A stretch of DNA of 64,000 nucleotides from Nakamurella panacisegetis (GTDB lineage Bacteria > Actinomycetota > Actinomycetes > Mycobacteriales > Nakamurellaceae): assembly GCF_900104535.1 (NCBI RefSeq), contig NZ_LT629710.1:4375501-4439500 (forward strand), in the 5' to 3' direction. Below are positions 1 to 8,827 of this stretch, piece after piece. Position 1 is the stretch's first letter. Every line of letters begins with the position of its first letter. The translations under genes and the position numbers were made by a program. The notes below the pieces were generated by a model that saw only the letters and a list, made by a program, of their open reading frames with translations, searched no databases and had not been told where the DNA came from.

Positions 1-272
1 GTCGAGGTCATCTCCAGGTCGGGATGCTGGGCCCGGATCTCGGCCATCGTCCGCTTCAGGTCCTCTTCGGCACTCAGCCGTGGAGCGTCGAACAACTCGG
101 GGGGAAGCACCGCTCCGGGCCCGGCGTACCCCACCGGAATCAGATAGGACTCGATCAGATCGAGGGAGCAGCCTCGCCGTTGCGCCTCGTCGGCCGCCCA
201 CCGGGCGGCCGCGGTCGCCGCGGCCGAACCGTCGACGCCGACGACGACCCTCTTCTTGCTGGATTCGCTCAC
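1..272 (-). CDS. Universal stress protein (UspA family), 3' end outside window
   Basis: Translation from a GTG start opens with MSESSKKRVVVGVDGSAA, the UspA N-terminal strand whose conserved Asp contacts the ATP phosphates. It continues with the usual helix (ARWAADEAQRRG) and second strand. About 90 of the expected 140-300 residues are present, so the C-terminal nucleotide-binding glycine motif cannot be checked. The start is supported by AGAGGAA six bases upstream. A BON-domain gene lies upstream on the same strand with an 80-base gap, so the two may form a stress operon. UspA proteins are cytoplasmic and induced by starvation or hypoxia. The family is clear; the specific role is inferred. 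Confidence 0.9.
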   Translation of the reverse strand, partial: MSESSKKRVVVGVDGSAAATAAARWAADEAQRRGCSLDLIESYLIPVGYAGPGAVLPPELFDAPRLSAEEDLKRTMAEIRAQHPDLEMTS

Positions 273-351
273 GATTCCTCTTTCTCTCGATTCCTTCTGG
301 ACGGCGGGCAGGGGGCGTCCGGTGCGGCGGGGAAGGGCGGTCGGGGACTCC

Positions 352-1101
352 TCACCGCTGGGCACCGAGCCGACTGGTCTCGCCCGCGCCCTGCGTGATC
401 GGCGCGACGACGAGGTGGTTGGTCACCGACGCCGCCCCCGGGACTCCCCAGCAGATCGCCTCCGCTTCGCGCCGGGCTTCCACCGTCGGTACGGTGCCGT
501 CGAGCATGATGGCGCCGCGGCTGTTGGTGGTGACCGTCAACCGGATGTCGGACAACGGGTCCCGGTTGGCCAGGGTGGCCAGGATCAACCGCTCCAGCTC
601 GGCGGCCATGGTGCCCGAACGAACCGTGATCGCATTGAGCACCGACCGGGCTCCTGGCAGTTCGTCGACCGCACGGCAGGCCGCCTGGCTCTCGTACTGC
701 CAGTTGACCTCGCCGGTCAGGGTGATGCGCCGGTCCTGGACGGTGGCCCGGACCGAGTCCGGAACGTGTGGCGCACTCGCCAGCGCGGCCGCGACCTCCA
801 CGGCGATATCGGTGTCCGACAACCGCGGCGGGGCCGAGGTCAGCAACTTCTGGGCCACCACATGGACGCCGCTCACGCCAAGCACCGTCCGCTGGGCGAT
901 CAACGCCTGGGCCTTGGTCTCGGTGCGCCCGTAGAGGGTGGCGGCTCCGTTGTCGACCTGGACGAAGATGGGCAGGCCGCGCAACTGCGGTTGCGCGGCC
1001 AGGGCCTGCCTCGCATCGTCGGTCAACTGCTCGCTCGTCCGTTTCGCCGTTTCGATCATGCCGTCAAGGCTTCTCCGGCCGCCCTGCTCCTGGTAGGGCA
1101 C
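352..1101 (-). CDS. BON-domain protein (three BON repeats)
   Basis: Three successive BON-type units (roughly residues 25-85, 95-160 and 170-235) each show the alternating strand/helix pattern with a conserved Gly-Val turn, for example VDNGAATLYGRTET, VQDRRITLTGEV and RGAIMLDGTVPT. BON domains bind phospholipid or other surfaces and are common in stress proteins. There is no clear signal peptide. Two starts are possible: GTG at 1101 with AAGGA four bases upstream (used here), or ATG at 1059 with GGAGAAG, which removes 14 residues and begins MIETAKRTSEQL. The gene is followed by a universal stress protein gene and is divergent from an Mg-type P-ATPase, with a DosR-like box between them. Confidence 0.82.
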   Translation of the reverse strand: MPYQEQGGRRSLDGMIETAKRTSEQLTDDARQALAAQPQLRGLPIFVQVDNGAATLYGRTETKAQALIAQRTVLGVSGVHVVAQKLLTSAPPRLSDTDIAVEVAAALASAPHVPDSVRATVQDRRITLTGEVNWQYESQAACRAVDELPGARSVLNAITVRSGTMAAELERLILATLANRDPLSDIRLTVTTNSRGAIMLDGTVPTVEARREAEAICWGVPGAASVTNHLVVAPITQGAGETSRLGAQR

Positions 1102-1206
1102 AAGGTCCTTGATCGCCGGGGACCACCTGCTCGTCCCGGCCGGTTGGCCGGAGCGGCAGCCGATCGGCGGCGCACGAGCGTGGCGAGCAGCCGATTCCGC
1201 GCCCGA

Positions 1207-1226
1207 TTCGAGACCAAAGTCCCGGC
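1207..1226. promoter_or_regulatory. Candidate DosR/DevR-like box upstream of the P-type ATPase
   Basis: The core GAGACCAAAGTCCCGG is an imperfect inverted repeat (GAGAC, four bases, GTCCC). It matches about 16 of 20 positions of the mycobacterial dormancy box as I remember it. It lies 20 bases before a possible -10 (TACCGT, 1247-1252) of the ATPase gene and within the divergent region shared with the BON/Usp genes. The assignment is by eye and no DosR gene is in the window. Confidence 0.4.
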
Positions 1227-1281
1227 CGATCGGGACCGAACCTCTCTACCGTCCGGGTCCTGCGGGAATGACAGTGGATCG

Positions 1282-3999
1282 ATGCACGTGTCCGTCCGCG
1301 GCTTTGACCCGGCATCCTCCCCGGCCGGGCCGGGCATCCGTCTGGAGGCCGATCCTGACCTGGTCATCGCGGCCGCTCGCACCGAGACCCAGGTCCTGGC
1401 CGCACTGCAGGTGACGGCCGACCAGGGGCTGACCGCCGCGCAGGTGGCGGAGCGGCAGGCCCGTTACGGCCCCAACGCGGTGACCTCGCACCGAGCCCGA
1501 TTCCTGCCGGTGCTGTGGCACCAGCTGCGGTCGCCGCTGCTGGCCCTCCTGCTGACCGCCGCGGTGGCCTCCTATTTCGTCGGCGAACGCAGTGACGCGG
1601 TCATCATCGGTGTGATCGTCGCTCTGTCGGTCGGGCTCGGTCTCGTGAACGAGTACCGGGCTGAGAAGGCGGCGGAGGCCCTGCATTCGCGGATCCGTCA
1701 CAACTGCGTGGCCACCCGGGACGGGCACCGGGCCGTCGTGGACGTGCGGGAGCTGGTCCCCGGCGACATCGTCGAGCTGGCCCTCGGCGACATCGTGCCG
1801 GCCGATCTCCGCCTGCTGCAGGCGTCCGATCTGGAATGCGACGAGGCCATCCTCACCGGCGAGTCGACGGCGGCCGAGAAGAACGTGGCCCGCGTCCCCG
1901 ACCACACGGCGGTGGCCGACCTGACCTGCTGCGCTCTGATGGGTACGGTGGTGCACGCCGGGCGCGGGCGCGGGGTGGTGGTGTCCACCGGCCCCCACAC
2001 CGAGTTCGGCAAGATCGCCGCCGGTCTGAGCACGCACCAACTGGACACCGAGTTCCAGGTCGGGCTGCGGAAGTTCTCGATGCTGCTTGTCTACGTGGCC
2101 GGCGCCCTGACCAGCGCGATCTTCCTGATCAACGTGGTCCTGCACAAACCGGTCCTTGACGCCCTGCTGTTCTCGCTGGCGATCGCGGTCGGCATCACGC
2201 CCCAGCTGCTGCCGGCGGTGGTCTCGAGCAGCCTCGCCGCCGGGTCCGGGCGGATGAGTCGCCGCCGCGTCCTGGTCAAGAGATTGGTCTGCATCGAGGA
2301 TCTCGGTGACGTCGATGTCCTGTTCACCGACAAGACCGGGACCTTGACCATCGGACGGATCGACTACATGCGGGCCGTCCCGGCGCCGGGAACCACGTCC
2401 GAACAGCTCTTGCGCTGGGCTCTGCTGTGCACCGAGAACACCCTCGACGGCGCAGCCGCCGTCGGCGGCAACCCGCTCGACCAGGCCCTGTGGCGTTCCC
2501 CCGCCGCGGCCCCGGCTCTGCCCGACGTCGCCGCTCACGCCGTCCGCGATGTCCTGCCGTTCGACCACGACCGGCGCCTCGTGTCGGTTCTGGTCCAGAC
2601 CCCGGCTGACCCCCCACAGATGATCACCAAGGGTGCGCCGGAGACGGTCCTGGAACGCTGCACCGAGGTGTCGGATTCGACCCGGCACGCGCTGGACGCG
2701 GAGTTCGCCGCCGGGAACCGGGTGATCGCGGTCGCGGTCCGGGCCGCCCCCGACGCGCACCGACTGTCCGTGACGGACGAACGGGACCTGACGCTGGCCG
2801 GTCTCCTGGTGTTCCGCGACCCTCCGAAACCAGATGCGGCGCATGCACTTCGGCGTCTGGACGGCCTTGGCATCGCGGTCAAGGTGATCACCGGCGACAA
2901 CCCTGCCGTCGCCGTGAAGGTCTGTCACGACCTGGAGCTGACCGGTACGGCCGTCCTCACCGGGACGCAGATCGATCAACTGGACGACGAGGCCCTGGCG
3001 ACCCGGATCCCCAGCACGACGGTCTTCGCCCGGGTCAGCCCGCAGCAGAAGGCGCGCATCGTGCGCGTGCAACGGCGGACCGGCGGTGGGGTGGCGTTCC
3101 TGGGCGACGGAGTGAACGACGCCCTGGCCCTGCACGCGGCGGACGTGGGCATCTCGGTCGACTCGGCCACGGACGTCGCCAAGGACGCCGCCGACGTCAT
3201 CCTGCTCGACAAGGATCTGAACGTACTGGCCGACGGCGTCGCCGAGGGGCGCCGGATCTTCGCCAACACCATCAAGTACGTGCTGATGGGCACGTCCAGC
3301 AATTTCGGCAACATGTTCTCCGCGGCGGCGGCCTCGATGTTCCTGTCGTTCCTGCCCATGCTGCCGTCCCAGATCCTGCTCAACAATCTGTTGTACGACA
3401 CCAGCCAGCTGGCCATTCCCACCGACCACGTCGACGAGGAACAGTTGCACCGCCCGTCCCACTGGGACCTGGGCTTCATCCGCCGGTTCATGGTCTGCTT
3501 CGGCCCGCTGAGTTCGGTGTTCGACCTGCTGACCTTCGCGGTGATGCTCTGGGTGTTCCACGCCGGTCCGGCCCAGTTCCGGTCCGGCTGGTTCGTCGAG
3601 TCGCTGGCTACGCAGACCCTGGTCATCTTCGCCATCCGCACCCGGCGCGTCCCGTTCTTCCGCAGCCACCCCAGTCTGCCGCTCACCCTGGCCGCTCTGG
3701 GTGTGGTCCTGGTCGGAGCGCTGCTGCCCTCCACGCCGCTGGCCCGTGAACTCGGCTTCCAGCCGCTACCAGGCGCCTACTTCGCCGCCATGGGCGCCCT
3801 GGTCGTGTGCTATCTGGTGCTGATCGAGGTCGGCAAGTCGATCTTCTACCGGGTCGCGGCCACGGCCAGAAAGCCGCACCGGCCGCGGCCGTACCGACCT
3901 GGCCATCACCTCCGGCGCCGCACCGCCCGGTTCAGCAGCGACGGCCGAGCGCCCACCCGGGCCGGCGCGAACGCGGCCGCAGCATCGGCCGGCCCCTGA
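1282..3999 (+). CDS. mgtA: Magnesium-importing P-type ATPase (MgtA/MgtB type, P3B)
   Basis: The 905-residue protein has all P-type ATPase signatures: actuator LTGES (Glu near residue 194), phosphorylation motif DKTGTLT with Asp350, hinge TGDNP near 539 and GDGVND near 609. The membrane segment ILLNNLLYDTSQLAIPTD is diagnostic of the MgtA/MgtB subgroup, which drives Mg2+ into the cell with ATP. Two N-terminal hydrophobic helices precede the actuator domain and about six follow the catalytic domain, as expected. The ATG start is in frame with a longer open frame but the homology begins here. The ribosome site is weak (GCGGGA, long spacing). A DosR-like box and a possible -10 lie upstream. The C-terminal tail of about 50 residues is basic and low-complexity. 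Confidence 0.93.
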   Translation: MHVSVRGFDPASSPAGPGIRLEADPDLVIAAARTETQVLAALQVTADQGLTAAQVAERQARYGPNAVTSHRARFLPVLWHQLRSPLLALLLTAAVASYFVGERSDAVIIGVIVALSVGLGLVNEYRAEKAAEALHSRIRHNCVATRDGHRAVVDVRELVPGDIVELALGDIVPADLRLLQASDLECDEAILTGESTAAEKNVARVPDHTAVADLTCCALMGTVVHAGRGRGVVVSTGPHTEFGKIAAGLSTHQLDTEFQVGLRKFSMLLVYVAGALTSAIFLINVVLHKPVLDALLFSLAIAVGITPQLLPAVVSSSLAAGSGRMSRRRVLVKRLVCIEDLGDVDVLFTDKTGTLTIGRIDYMRAVPAPGTTSEQLLRWALLCTENTLDGAAAVGGNPLDQALWRSPAAAPALPDVAAHAVRDVLPFDHDRRLVSVLVQTPADPPQMITKGAPETVLERCTEVSDSTRHALDAEFAAGNRVIAVAVRAAPDAHRLSVTDERDLTLAGLLVFRDPPKPDAAHALRRLDGLGIAVKVITGDNPAVAVKVCHDLELTGTAVLTGTQIDQLDDEALATRIPSTTVFARVSPQQKARIVRVQRRTGGGVAFLGDGVNDALALHAADVGISVDSATDVAKDAADVILLDKDLNVLADGVAEGRRIFANTIKYVLMGTSSNFGNMFSAAAASMFLSFLPMLPSQILLNNLLYDTSQLAIPTDHVDEEQLHRPSHWDLGFIRRFMVCFGPLSSVFDLLTFAVMLWVFHAGPAQFRSGWFVESLATQTLVIFAIRTRRVPFFRSHPSLPLTLAALGVVLVGALLPSTPLARELGFQPLPGAYFAAMGALVVCYLVLIEVGKSIFYRVAATARKPHRPRPYRPGHHLRRRTARFSSDGRAPTRAGANAAAASAGP

Positions 4000-4032
4000 C
4001 GTGCGGGACGGATTTCCCAGCGCCGCCAGGCG

Positions 4033-4485
4033 TCAGGACCCGCCGGAGCCGGCGTTCGAACTGCTGCTGGCCGTGCTCGGGGCCTGAGTGGGGGGTGCGA
4101 TGGCCGTCGTCGTAGGGGTGGGCGTCGGCGCGGCACTGGTGGTCGGTGCCTTCGACGAGGACACGGGTGTCGGCTTCTTCGGTGTCGACGACGCTGTTCT
4201 CGAGTGGGTCGCCGGGTGTTCGGTCGTGGTCCGGGCCGCGGCACGGGTGGTCCGCGGGCTCGTCGAGGTGCGCGTCGCCGCGGCCCGGGCGAGGCGTTCC
4301 TTCGTCGAGGATGCGTTGGTTCGATGGCCGGCCTTCGCCGTGCTGTGCGCGGCACTGGGCGGGGACGCCAGCGCGACGGTCGCGCCGATCGAGGCCATTC
4401 CGGCCAGCCCGGCCACTCCCGCGGTGATCAACCGGACCCGGCGTCGCATGCTGGTGTGGTCGATCGTTCTGTTCCGAGCCGACAT
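4033..4485 (-). CDS. Small secreted Ser/Thr/Pro/Ala-rich protein
   Basis: This is a 150-residue protein with a basic start, a hydrophobic segment around residues 14-40 (LITAGVAGLAGMASIGATVA) and a possible signal-peptidase site after ALASP. A tail almost wholly of Ser, Thr, Ala and Pro follows. Such tails are flexible cell-wall spacers or O-glycosylated stretches in Actinobacteria. The ATG at 4485 is chosen because GGAGAGGGGAG ends four bases before it; an in-frame ATG ten codons earlier has no such site. No enzymatic domain is visible. It converges on the mgtA gene and is separated by about 290 bases from the divergent flavocytochrome. It may be a non-homologous low-complexity protein, so the function is unknown. 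Confidence 0.6.
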   Translation of the reverse strand: MSARNRTIDHTSMRRRVRLITAGVAGLAGMASIGATVALASPPSAAHSTAKAGHRTNASSTKERLARAAATRTSTSPRTTRAAARTTTEHPATHSRTASSTPKKPTPVSSSKAPTTSAAPTPTPTTTAIAPPTQAPSTASSSSNAGSGGS

Positions 4486-4684
4486 CGGCTCCCCTCTCCG
4501 GTGCTTGGTGGACATCACCCGACTGTAGGGACACCCGACCCTCGGCCGGGGCGGTGCCGCGGGGCGCTCGACCGGCCCGATCATGCGCCCGACCGGGTGT
4601 ATGGCCACGTCAGCCGGGACGGGCCCGACCATCGCCGGGTCCCGTCGGGCGCCGCGACGCCGGGGCCGATTCAGAGTGCTTTCA

Positions 4685-4753
4685 GAGCCTGGTCTGCCAG
4701 GCTCCGCGAATGCACAGCAGTCACAGCAGCCCCAGCAGAACCACGAGTCCCAT
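4685..4753 (-). other. Leu-rich mini-ORF with adjacent hairpin in the 4486-4777 gap
   Basis: On the minus strand a ten-codon frame (4753 to 4721) reads MGLVVLLGLL after GAGAGG, with a stop. A perfect 8-bp stem with a four-base loop (GAGCCTGG/CCAGGCTC, 4685-4704) lies 16 bases downstream of it. The arrangement resembles a leader-peptide attenuator, or simply a very small hydrophobic peptide. No leucine gene is downstream. This is speculative. Confidence 0.2.
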
Positions 4754-4777
4754 CGATCGCCTCTCGGGATCTGCGTC

Positions 4778-6226
4778 TTGACCACCCGGAGCTCGACCGC
4801 CGAGGACCGCCGCACGACCACCTACGCGAGCGGGCGATCCCATCGGGCCCGGCGCCTTCACGTGCTGCGGGCCGACGTGTTCGGGGCACTGACCGTCCTT
4901 CTCGTGGTGATCGCGATCGCCCTGTGGGTCCGTGGGGGCGGCATCGAGCACAACGTCGGACCGGGATCGGTCCCGTCGTCGCTGGGCCGGGTCACCGGGC
5001 TGGTGGCGTCGGTCCTGCTGCTGCTGCAGGTCCTGTTGATGGCCCGCATCCCCTGGGTCGAGCGAACCTGGGGACAGGATGTCCTGGCCCGTCGACACCG
5101 GCTGGTCGGATTCGCCTCGTTCCATCTGATGGTCGCGCACATCGTCCTGATCACCATCGGCTACGCGGAGGCCGGCCGAGCGCCGGTCCTGGCCCAGACG
5201 TGGACCGAGGTGACCACCTATCCCGGAATGCTGCTGGCCACGGCGGGCACCGCCGCCCTGGTCGTCGTCGTCGTGACGTCCGTGCGGGCCGCTCGTCGCC
5301 GCCTCCGGTACGAGTCATGGCATCTGCTGCATCTGTACGCCTACCTCGGGGTCGGACTCGCCCTGCCCCATCAGCTCTGGGCGGGAACGGACTTCACCAG
5401 GTCCCAGGCGGCCACGGTGTTCTGGTGGGGGCTGTGGGCCTGTGCCACGCTGGCCGTCATCGCGTGCCGGATCGCCCTGCCCATCCTGCGGAGCCTGCGT
5501 CACCGGATCCAGGTCGACGAGGTCATCGACGAGGGGCCGGGTGTGGTGTCGGTGGTGATGTCCGGGCGACGGCTCGACCGAGCCGGCTTGCGGGCCGGGC
5601 AGTTCTGCCAGTGGCGGTTCCTGGGCGGCCGCGGCTGGACCAGGGCCCACCCGTTCTCTCTGTCGGCGATGCCCACCGGGGACCGGCTGCGGATCACCGC
5701 CAAGTTCCTGGGTGACGGCAGCCGCGCGCTGAAGGATCTCCGGCCCGGCCAGCGCGTGTTGTTCGAGGGCCCCTACGGACGGATGACGCCGGAGCGCCGG
5801 CACCGCCGGGACGTGCTGATGGTGTGCGCCGGAATCGGAATCACCCCGATGCGGGCGCTGGCCGAGCACATTCTCAACGAGGGCGCCAGTTTTGACTCCG
5901 GCCGCTTGCGGCGACCGGCCGTCACCATCCTGCATCGGGTCCAGGCGCCGGCCGACCAGACCTTTGCGGCCGAATTCGCCTATCTGTCCCGCCGAGCCGA
6001 CCTGACGGTCGTTCCCCTGATCGGCCGGCGCAGCGAGCACTCGTCCATCTTCCCCGGACCGGACGAGGTCGACCCGCAGCGCCGGCTCCCCACCCTGGTT
6101 TCGGGCCTGGTGTCCCGAGAGGTGTACCTGTGCGGGCCCCGTTCCTTCATGCACGAGGCACGTCGCCACCTGGTGGCGGCCGGTGTCCCCGAACAGCAGA
6201 TCCACGCCGAGGAGTTCCAATGGTGA
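4778..6226 (+). CDS. Ferredoxin reductase-type transmembrane flavocytochrome (ferric reductase-like)
   Basis: The N-terminal half has about six hydrophobic helices with paired histidines (FHLMVAH near residue 115, WHLLHLYAY near 185, and PHQLW) typical of the ferric reductase heme-b domain. The C-terminal half is an FNR module: FAD motif HPFSLSAM near residue 290, NAD(P) motif VCAGIGITPMRA near 350 and C-terminal VYLCGPRSFM. The protein would pass electrons from cytosolic NAD(P)H through FAD and heme to the outer face of the membrane. The TTG start at 4778 is a best guess; GTG at 4862 is the next candidate, just before the first helix. The FMN-binding protein gene starts 43 bases later, so this is probably the first gene of the redox operon. 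Confidence 0.88.
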   Translation: MTTRSSTAEDRRTTTYASGRSHRARRLHVLRADVFGALTVLLVVIAIALWVRGGGIEHNVGPGSVPSSLGRVTGLVASVLLLLQVLLMARIPWVERTWGQDVLARRHRLVGFASFHLMVAHIVLITIGYAEAGRAPVLAQTWTEVTTYPGMLLATAGTAALVVVVVTSVRAARRRLRYESWHLLHLYAYLGVGLALPHQLWAGTDFTRSQAATVFWWGLWACATLAVIACRIALPILRSLRHRIQVDEVIDEGPGVVSVVMSGRRLDRAGLRAGQFCQWRFLGGRGWTRAHPFSLSAMPTGDRLRITAKFLGDGSRALKDLRPGQRVLFEGPYGRMTPERRHRRDVLMVCAGIGITPMRALAEHILNEGASFDSGRLRRPAVTILHRVQAPADQTFAAEFAYLSRRADLTVVPLIGRRSEHSSIFPGPDEVDPQRRLPTLVSGLVSREVYLCGPRSFMHEARRHLVAAGVPEQQIHAEEFQW

Positions 6227-6269
6227 CCCGACCCAGACCCGACGATCGCGCCCAGCCCGGGGAACGGGG

Positions 6270-7193
6270 ATGAGGCGGGCCGGGATGGCCCTGGTGAGCA
6301 CGGTGTCGGTCGGGATGCTGCTGCTCGCGTACCGCGAGAGCGACCCGCACCGGGTAGCCCCCGGATCCGAGGCCGGTGGGATCGTCGCGGCCGCGCAGGT
6401 GGTGGCCGGTCAGGTGGTCTCCGGGTCGGTCTCGTCCGGTCCCGACCCCTCGTCCTCGCCGCCGAGCGGCTCCGTCATGGTCGGTCCGCTGACGTCCGGC
6501 CCGGCGGTCGCCCCCGGCGGCCCGCCGTCCTCGGCTCCGCTCTCCGCCACCCCTTCGAGTGGGTCCCCGACGAAGCGGACACCGCCGGGCACACCGAGCA
6601 GCGGGCGTCCACTGCCGTCGGGACCGACCACGGTCGGCACCCCGACGGCGGCGACGACCCCGGCCACGACGTCGGTCGCACCAGCCGCCGCGGCGCCGCC
6701 GCCCAGCACGCCCGCCCCACGCCCAGCCGCTGCGACCTCAGCCGTCGCGCCGCCGCGGACGATTGCTCCGGTCCACCACACGTCCGTCCCGGCGCCGCCG
6801 CCGAGCACCCACCGGGTCGCCCCACGCCCGGCACCCACGACCGCGGCACCGGCACCGCCACCGCCACCGCCCAAGCCGCGGACTCCCCCGCCCACGAAGC
6901 CCCCGGCGCCCGCGCCGATCGTCGTCAACGGCGGGACCGTCGATACCGCCTTCGGGCCGGTCCAGGTCCAGGTGGTGATCACCGGGCGGCGGATCACCAG
7001 GGCGACGGCCATCCAGTACCCGTCCGGCGGCCACAGTTCGGACATCAGTTCGTTCGCCGTCCCCCAGCTGCAATCGGAAGTGATCTCCGCGCAGAGCGCG
7101 GCAATCCAGGGAGTGAGCGGAGCCACATACACCAGCCAGGGATTCCAGTCCTCCCTGCAATCGGCCCTGGATGCGGCCCATTTCGGCGGCTGA
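6270..7193 (+). CDS. FMN-binding domain protein, exported, with Pro/Thr/Ser-rich linker
   Basis: A short basic start and one hydrophobic helix (residues 6-19) act as signal or anchor. About 180 residues of Pro/Thr/Ser/Ala-rich linker follow, then a C-terminal FMN-binding domain of about 85 residues. The domain ends with SGATYTS, in which Thr286 is the expected site of covalent FMN attachment by ApbE, as in NqrC/RnfG. The next gene encodes that transferase. The protein is therefore predicted to carry covalent flavin on the extracytoplasmic side and to accept electrons from the upstream flavocytochrome or the downstream cytochrome. The ATG at 6270 follows GGGGAA. An 8-9 bp hairpin separates it from the transferase gene. 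Confidence 0.88.
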   Translation: MRRAGMALVSTVSVGMLLLAYRESDPHRVAPGSEAGGIVAAAQVVAGQVVSGSVSSGPDPSSSPPSGSVMVGPLTSGPAVAPGGPPSSAPLSATPSSGSPTKRTPPGTPSSGRPLPSGPTTVGTPTAATTPATTSVAPAAAAPPPSTPAPRPAAATSAVAPPRTIAPVHHTSVPAPPPSTHRVAPRPAPTTAAPAPPPPPPKPRTPPPTKPPAPAPIVVNGGTVDTAFGPVQVQVVITGRRITRATAIQYPSGGHSSDISSFAVPQLQSEVISAQSAAIQGVSGATYTSQGFQSSLQSALDAAHFGG

Positions 7194-7208
7194 CAGCCGG
7201 GTTCCGAC

Positions 7209-7228
7209 ACCGGCCCCACGGGGCCGGT
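7209..7228 (+). terminator. GC hairpin between the FMN-protein and ApbE genes
   Basis: ACCGGCCCC and GGGGCCGGT pair over nine bases with a minimal loop (realistically six pairs and a wider loop). No T-run follows, so it is either a weak terminator/attenuator that lowers downstream expression or an mRNA-stabilising stem after the flavin-acceptor gene. Confidence 0.5.
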
Positions 7229-7268
7229 TGAGAACGCACACAGAAGGAACCCCGGCACGATCGAACCC

Positions 7269-8231
7269 ATGGAAGCCATCCGAACCAGCCCGGCCGACCG
7301 GCAGGCGACCCGGGTCGATTTCGAGATCTGGTCCACCACCGCCACTCTGGTGGTGACCGACGCTCGCGATCTCGACCGGGCCCGTGCCGAACTGGACGCC
7401 GAGCTGGCGGCGATGGACCTGGCCTGCAGCCGGTTCCGGCCCGACTCGGAGATCAACCGGTTGCTGCGCACCCCTGGGGTCGAGGTCGAGCTGTCCCCGG
7501 TCCTCAACGACGCGCTGACGGCGGCCCTGCGACTGGCCCGCGCCACCGATCACCTGGTCGATCCGACGGTCGCCGCGGCGGTCATCGCCCTCGGGTACGA
7601 CCGCGACATCCGGCAGGTGCGCGACCGGGAACTGCCGTTCGTGACCTGCGGCCCGCTGGCGGCCCCCGGGGCCTGGCTGGTCGACCACGATCGGGAGGCG
7701 CACACCGTGACGGTGCCGGTCGGTGTCGGGCTCGATCTCGGCGCAACGGCCAAACCGCTGGCCGCCGACCGGGCGGCGGCACGGATCGCCGCGGTCACCG
7801 GCGGTGGGGTGCTGGTCGGATTGGGCGGGGACATAGCGGTGGCCGGGGAGCCTGCGGAACCGGGCTGGACGATCGCGGTCGGCGACGACCACCGCACCAG
7901 CGAGACGCGGCCGGACGTGACCGTCACCATCCGTGACGGCGGCCTGGCCACGTCCTCGGTGATGGGCCGGCGGTGGCCCACCAGCCGCGGCGAGCGGCAC
8001 CATCTGATCGACCCCCGCACCGGCGACAACCCGGACAGCCCCTGGCGGACGGTCAGCGTGACCGCCCGGTCCGCGGCCGAAGCCAATGCCGCCGCCACGG
8101 CGGCCATCATCCTCGGCGACCGAGCACCGGCCTGGTTGGCCGAACTCGGCCTGCCGGCCCGGTTGGTGGCCCTCGACGGCGAGACCCGCCGGATCGCCGG
8201 GTGGCCGGCCGGACCGGCGGTGGCCGCCTGA
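7269..8231 (+). CDS. apbE: FAD:protein FMN transferase (ApbE family)
   Basis: The 320-residue protein shows the ApbE signatures in order: CSRFRPDSEINRL near residue 55, GLDLGATAKPLAADRA near 157 (the family's D-L-G-x-x-x-K-G-like flavin/metal region), GGDIAVAG near 195 and HLIDPRTG near 245. ApbE uses FAD to attach FMN by a phosphoester to Thr or Ser in an S-G-A-T type motif; the gene just upstream encodes a protein ending in SGATYTS. No obvious lipoprotein signal is seen, so the location (cytoplasmic or Tat-exported) is uncertain. Its stop overlaps the start of the next gene (TGATG), which shows translational coupling. Confidence 0.93.
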   Translation: MEAIRTSPADRQATRVDFEIWSTTATLVVTDARDLDRARAELDAELAAMDLACSRFRPDSEINRLLRTPGVEVELSPVLNDALTAALRLARATDHLVDPTVAAAVIALGYDRDIRQVRDRELPFVTCGPLAAPGAWLVDHDREAHTVTVPVGVGLDLGATAKPLAADRAAARIAAVTGGGVLVGLGGDIAVAGEPAEPGWTIAVGDDHRTSETRPDVTVTIRDGGLATSSVMGRRWPTSRGERHHLIDPRTGDNPDSPWRTVSVTARSAAEANAAATAAIILGDRAPAWLAELGLPARLVALDGETRRIAGWPAGPAVAA

Positions 8232-8827
8232 TGAACACCCAGACCCTCTGGTACGCCAGCCGGGCCACCGGCGCGGTCTCACTCGTCCTGTTCACCGCCG
8301 TGATCCTGCTCGGCATCAGCACCGCCCGGCGTCACAACCGCCCGGCCTTCCCGCGCTCGGCCACCTTGCGGCTGCACCGTTCGGTGTCCGTCACGGCAGT
8401 CGTGTTCCTGACCGTGCACATCGTCACCGCCATCGCCGACGGATACGTGAAGCTGAACTACTGGGACGTGTTCCTGCCCTTCACCGCCGCCTGGGACCCG
8501 TTGTGGGTCGGCCTCGGATCGGTCGCGGTCGACCTGCTGCTGGCCGTCCTGGTGTCCAGCGCGGTGCGCCGTCGTCTGACCGTGCGGACGTGGCGGTTGG
8601 TGCACCTGGCCTCGTACGCGATGTGGCCGATCGCCCTCGTCCACGGGTTCGGCATCGCCGGCGGTGACGGCCGCTCGACGTGGATGCTCGCCCTGGACGT
8701 CGTCTGCATCGCCGCCGTCGCGGGCATGCTGCTCGTCCGCCTGCGGCCGGACCGTCATCCGGACACCCTGCAGCGGTCCGTCGCAGACGTCGTACATCCC
8801 CGCACCCCACCTGGAGCAAACCGTTGA
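8231..8827 (+). CDS. Ferric reductase-like transmembrane cytochrome
   Basis: A 198-residue membrane protein with about five helices. Histidine pairs lie in the second (RLHRSV...TVHIVT) and fourth (VHLASY...ALVHGFG) helices at the usual heme-b ligand spacing of the ferric-reductase/YedZ-like superfamily. It has no flavin domain of its own. The ATG overlaps the apbE stop by one base and its own stop overlaps the TTG start of the NuoF-like gene, so it is translated as part of the operon. Its likely job is to carry electrons across the membrane between the cytosolic NuoF-like/ferredoxin pair and the flavinylated exported protein. Confidence 0.85.
   Translation: MNTQTLWYASRATGAVSLVLFTAVILLGISTARRHNRPAFPRSATLRLHRSVSVTAVVFLTVHIVTAIADGYVKLNYWDVFLPFTAAWDPLWVGLGSVAVDLLLAVLVSSAVRRRLTVRTWRLVHLASYAMWPIALVHGFGIAGGDGRSTWMLALDVVCIAAVAGMLLVRLRPDRHPDTLQRSVADVVHPRTPPGANR

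Noticed and set aside
1246-3669. Very long antisense frame inside mgtA (807 codons)
   Set aside because: It is the GC-driven shadow of the ATPase gene; its sequence is Gly/Arg/His/Gln-rich with no domain.
4721-4753. KdpF-like small membrane peptide
   Set aside because: Ten residues only and no kdp genes nearby; kept as a low-confidence mini-ORF.
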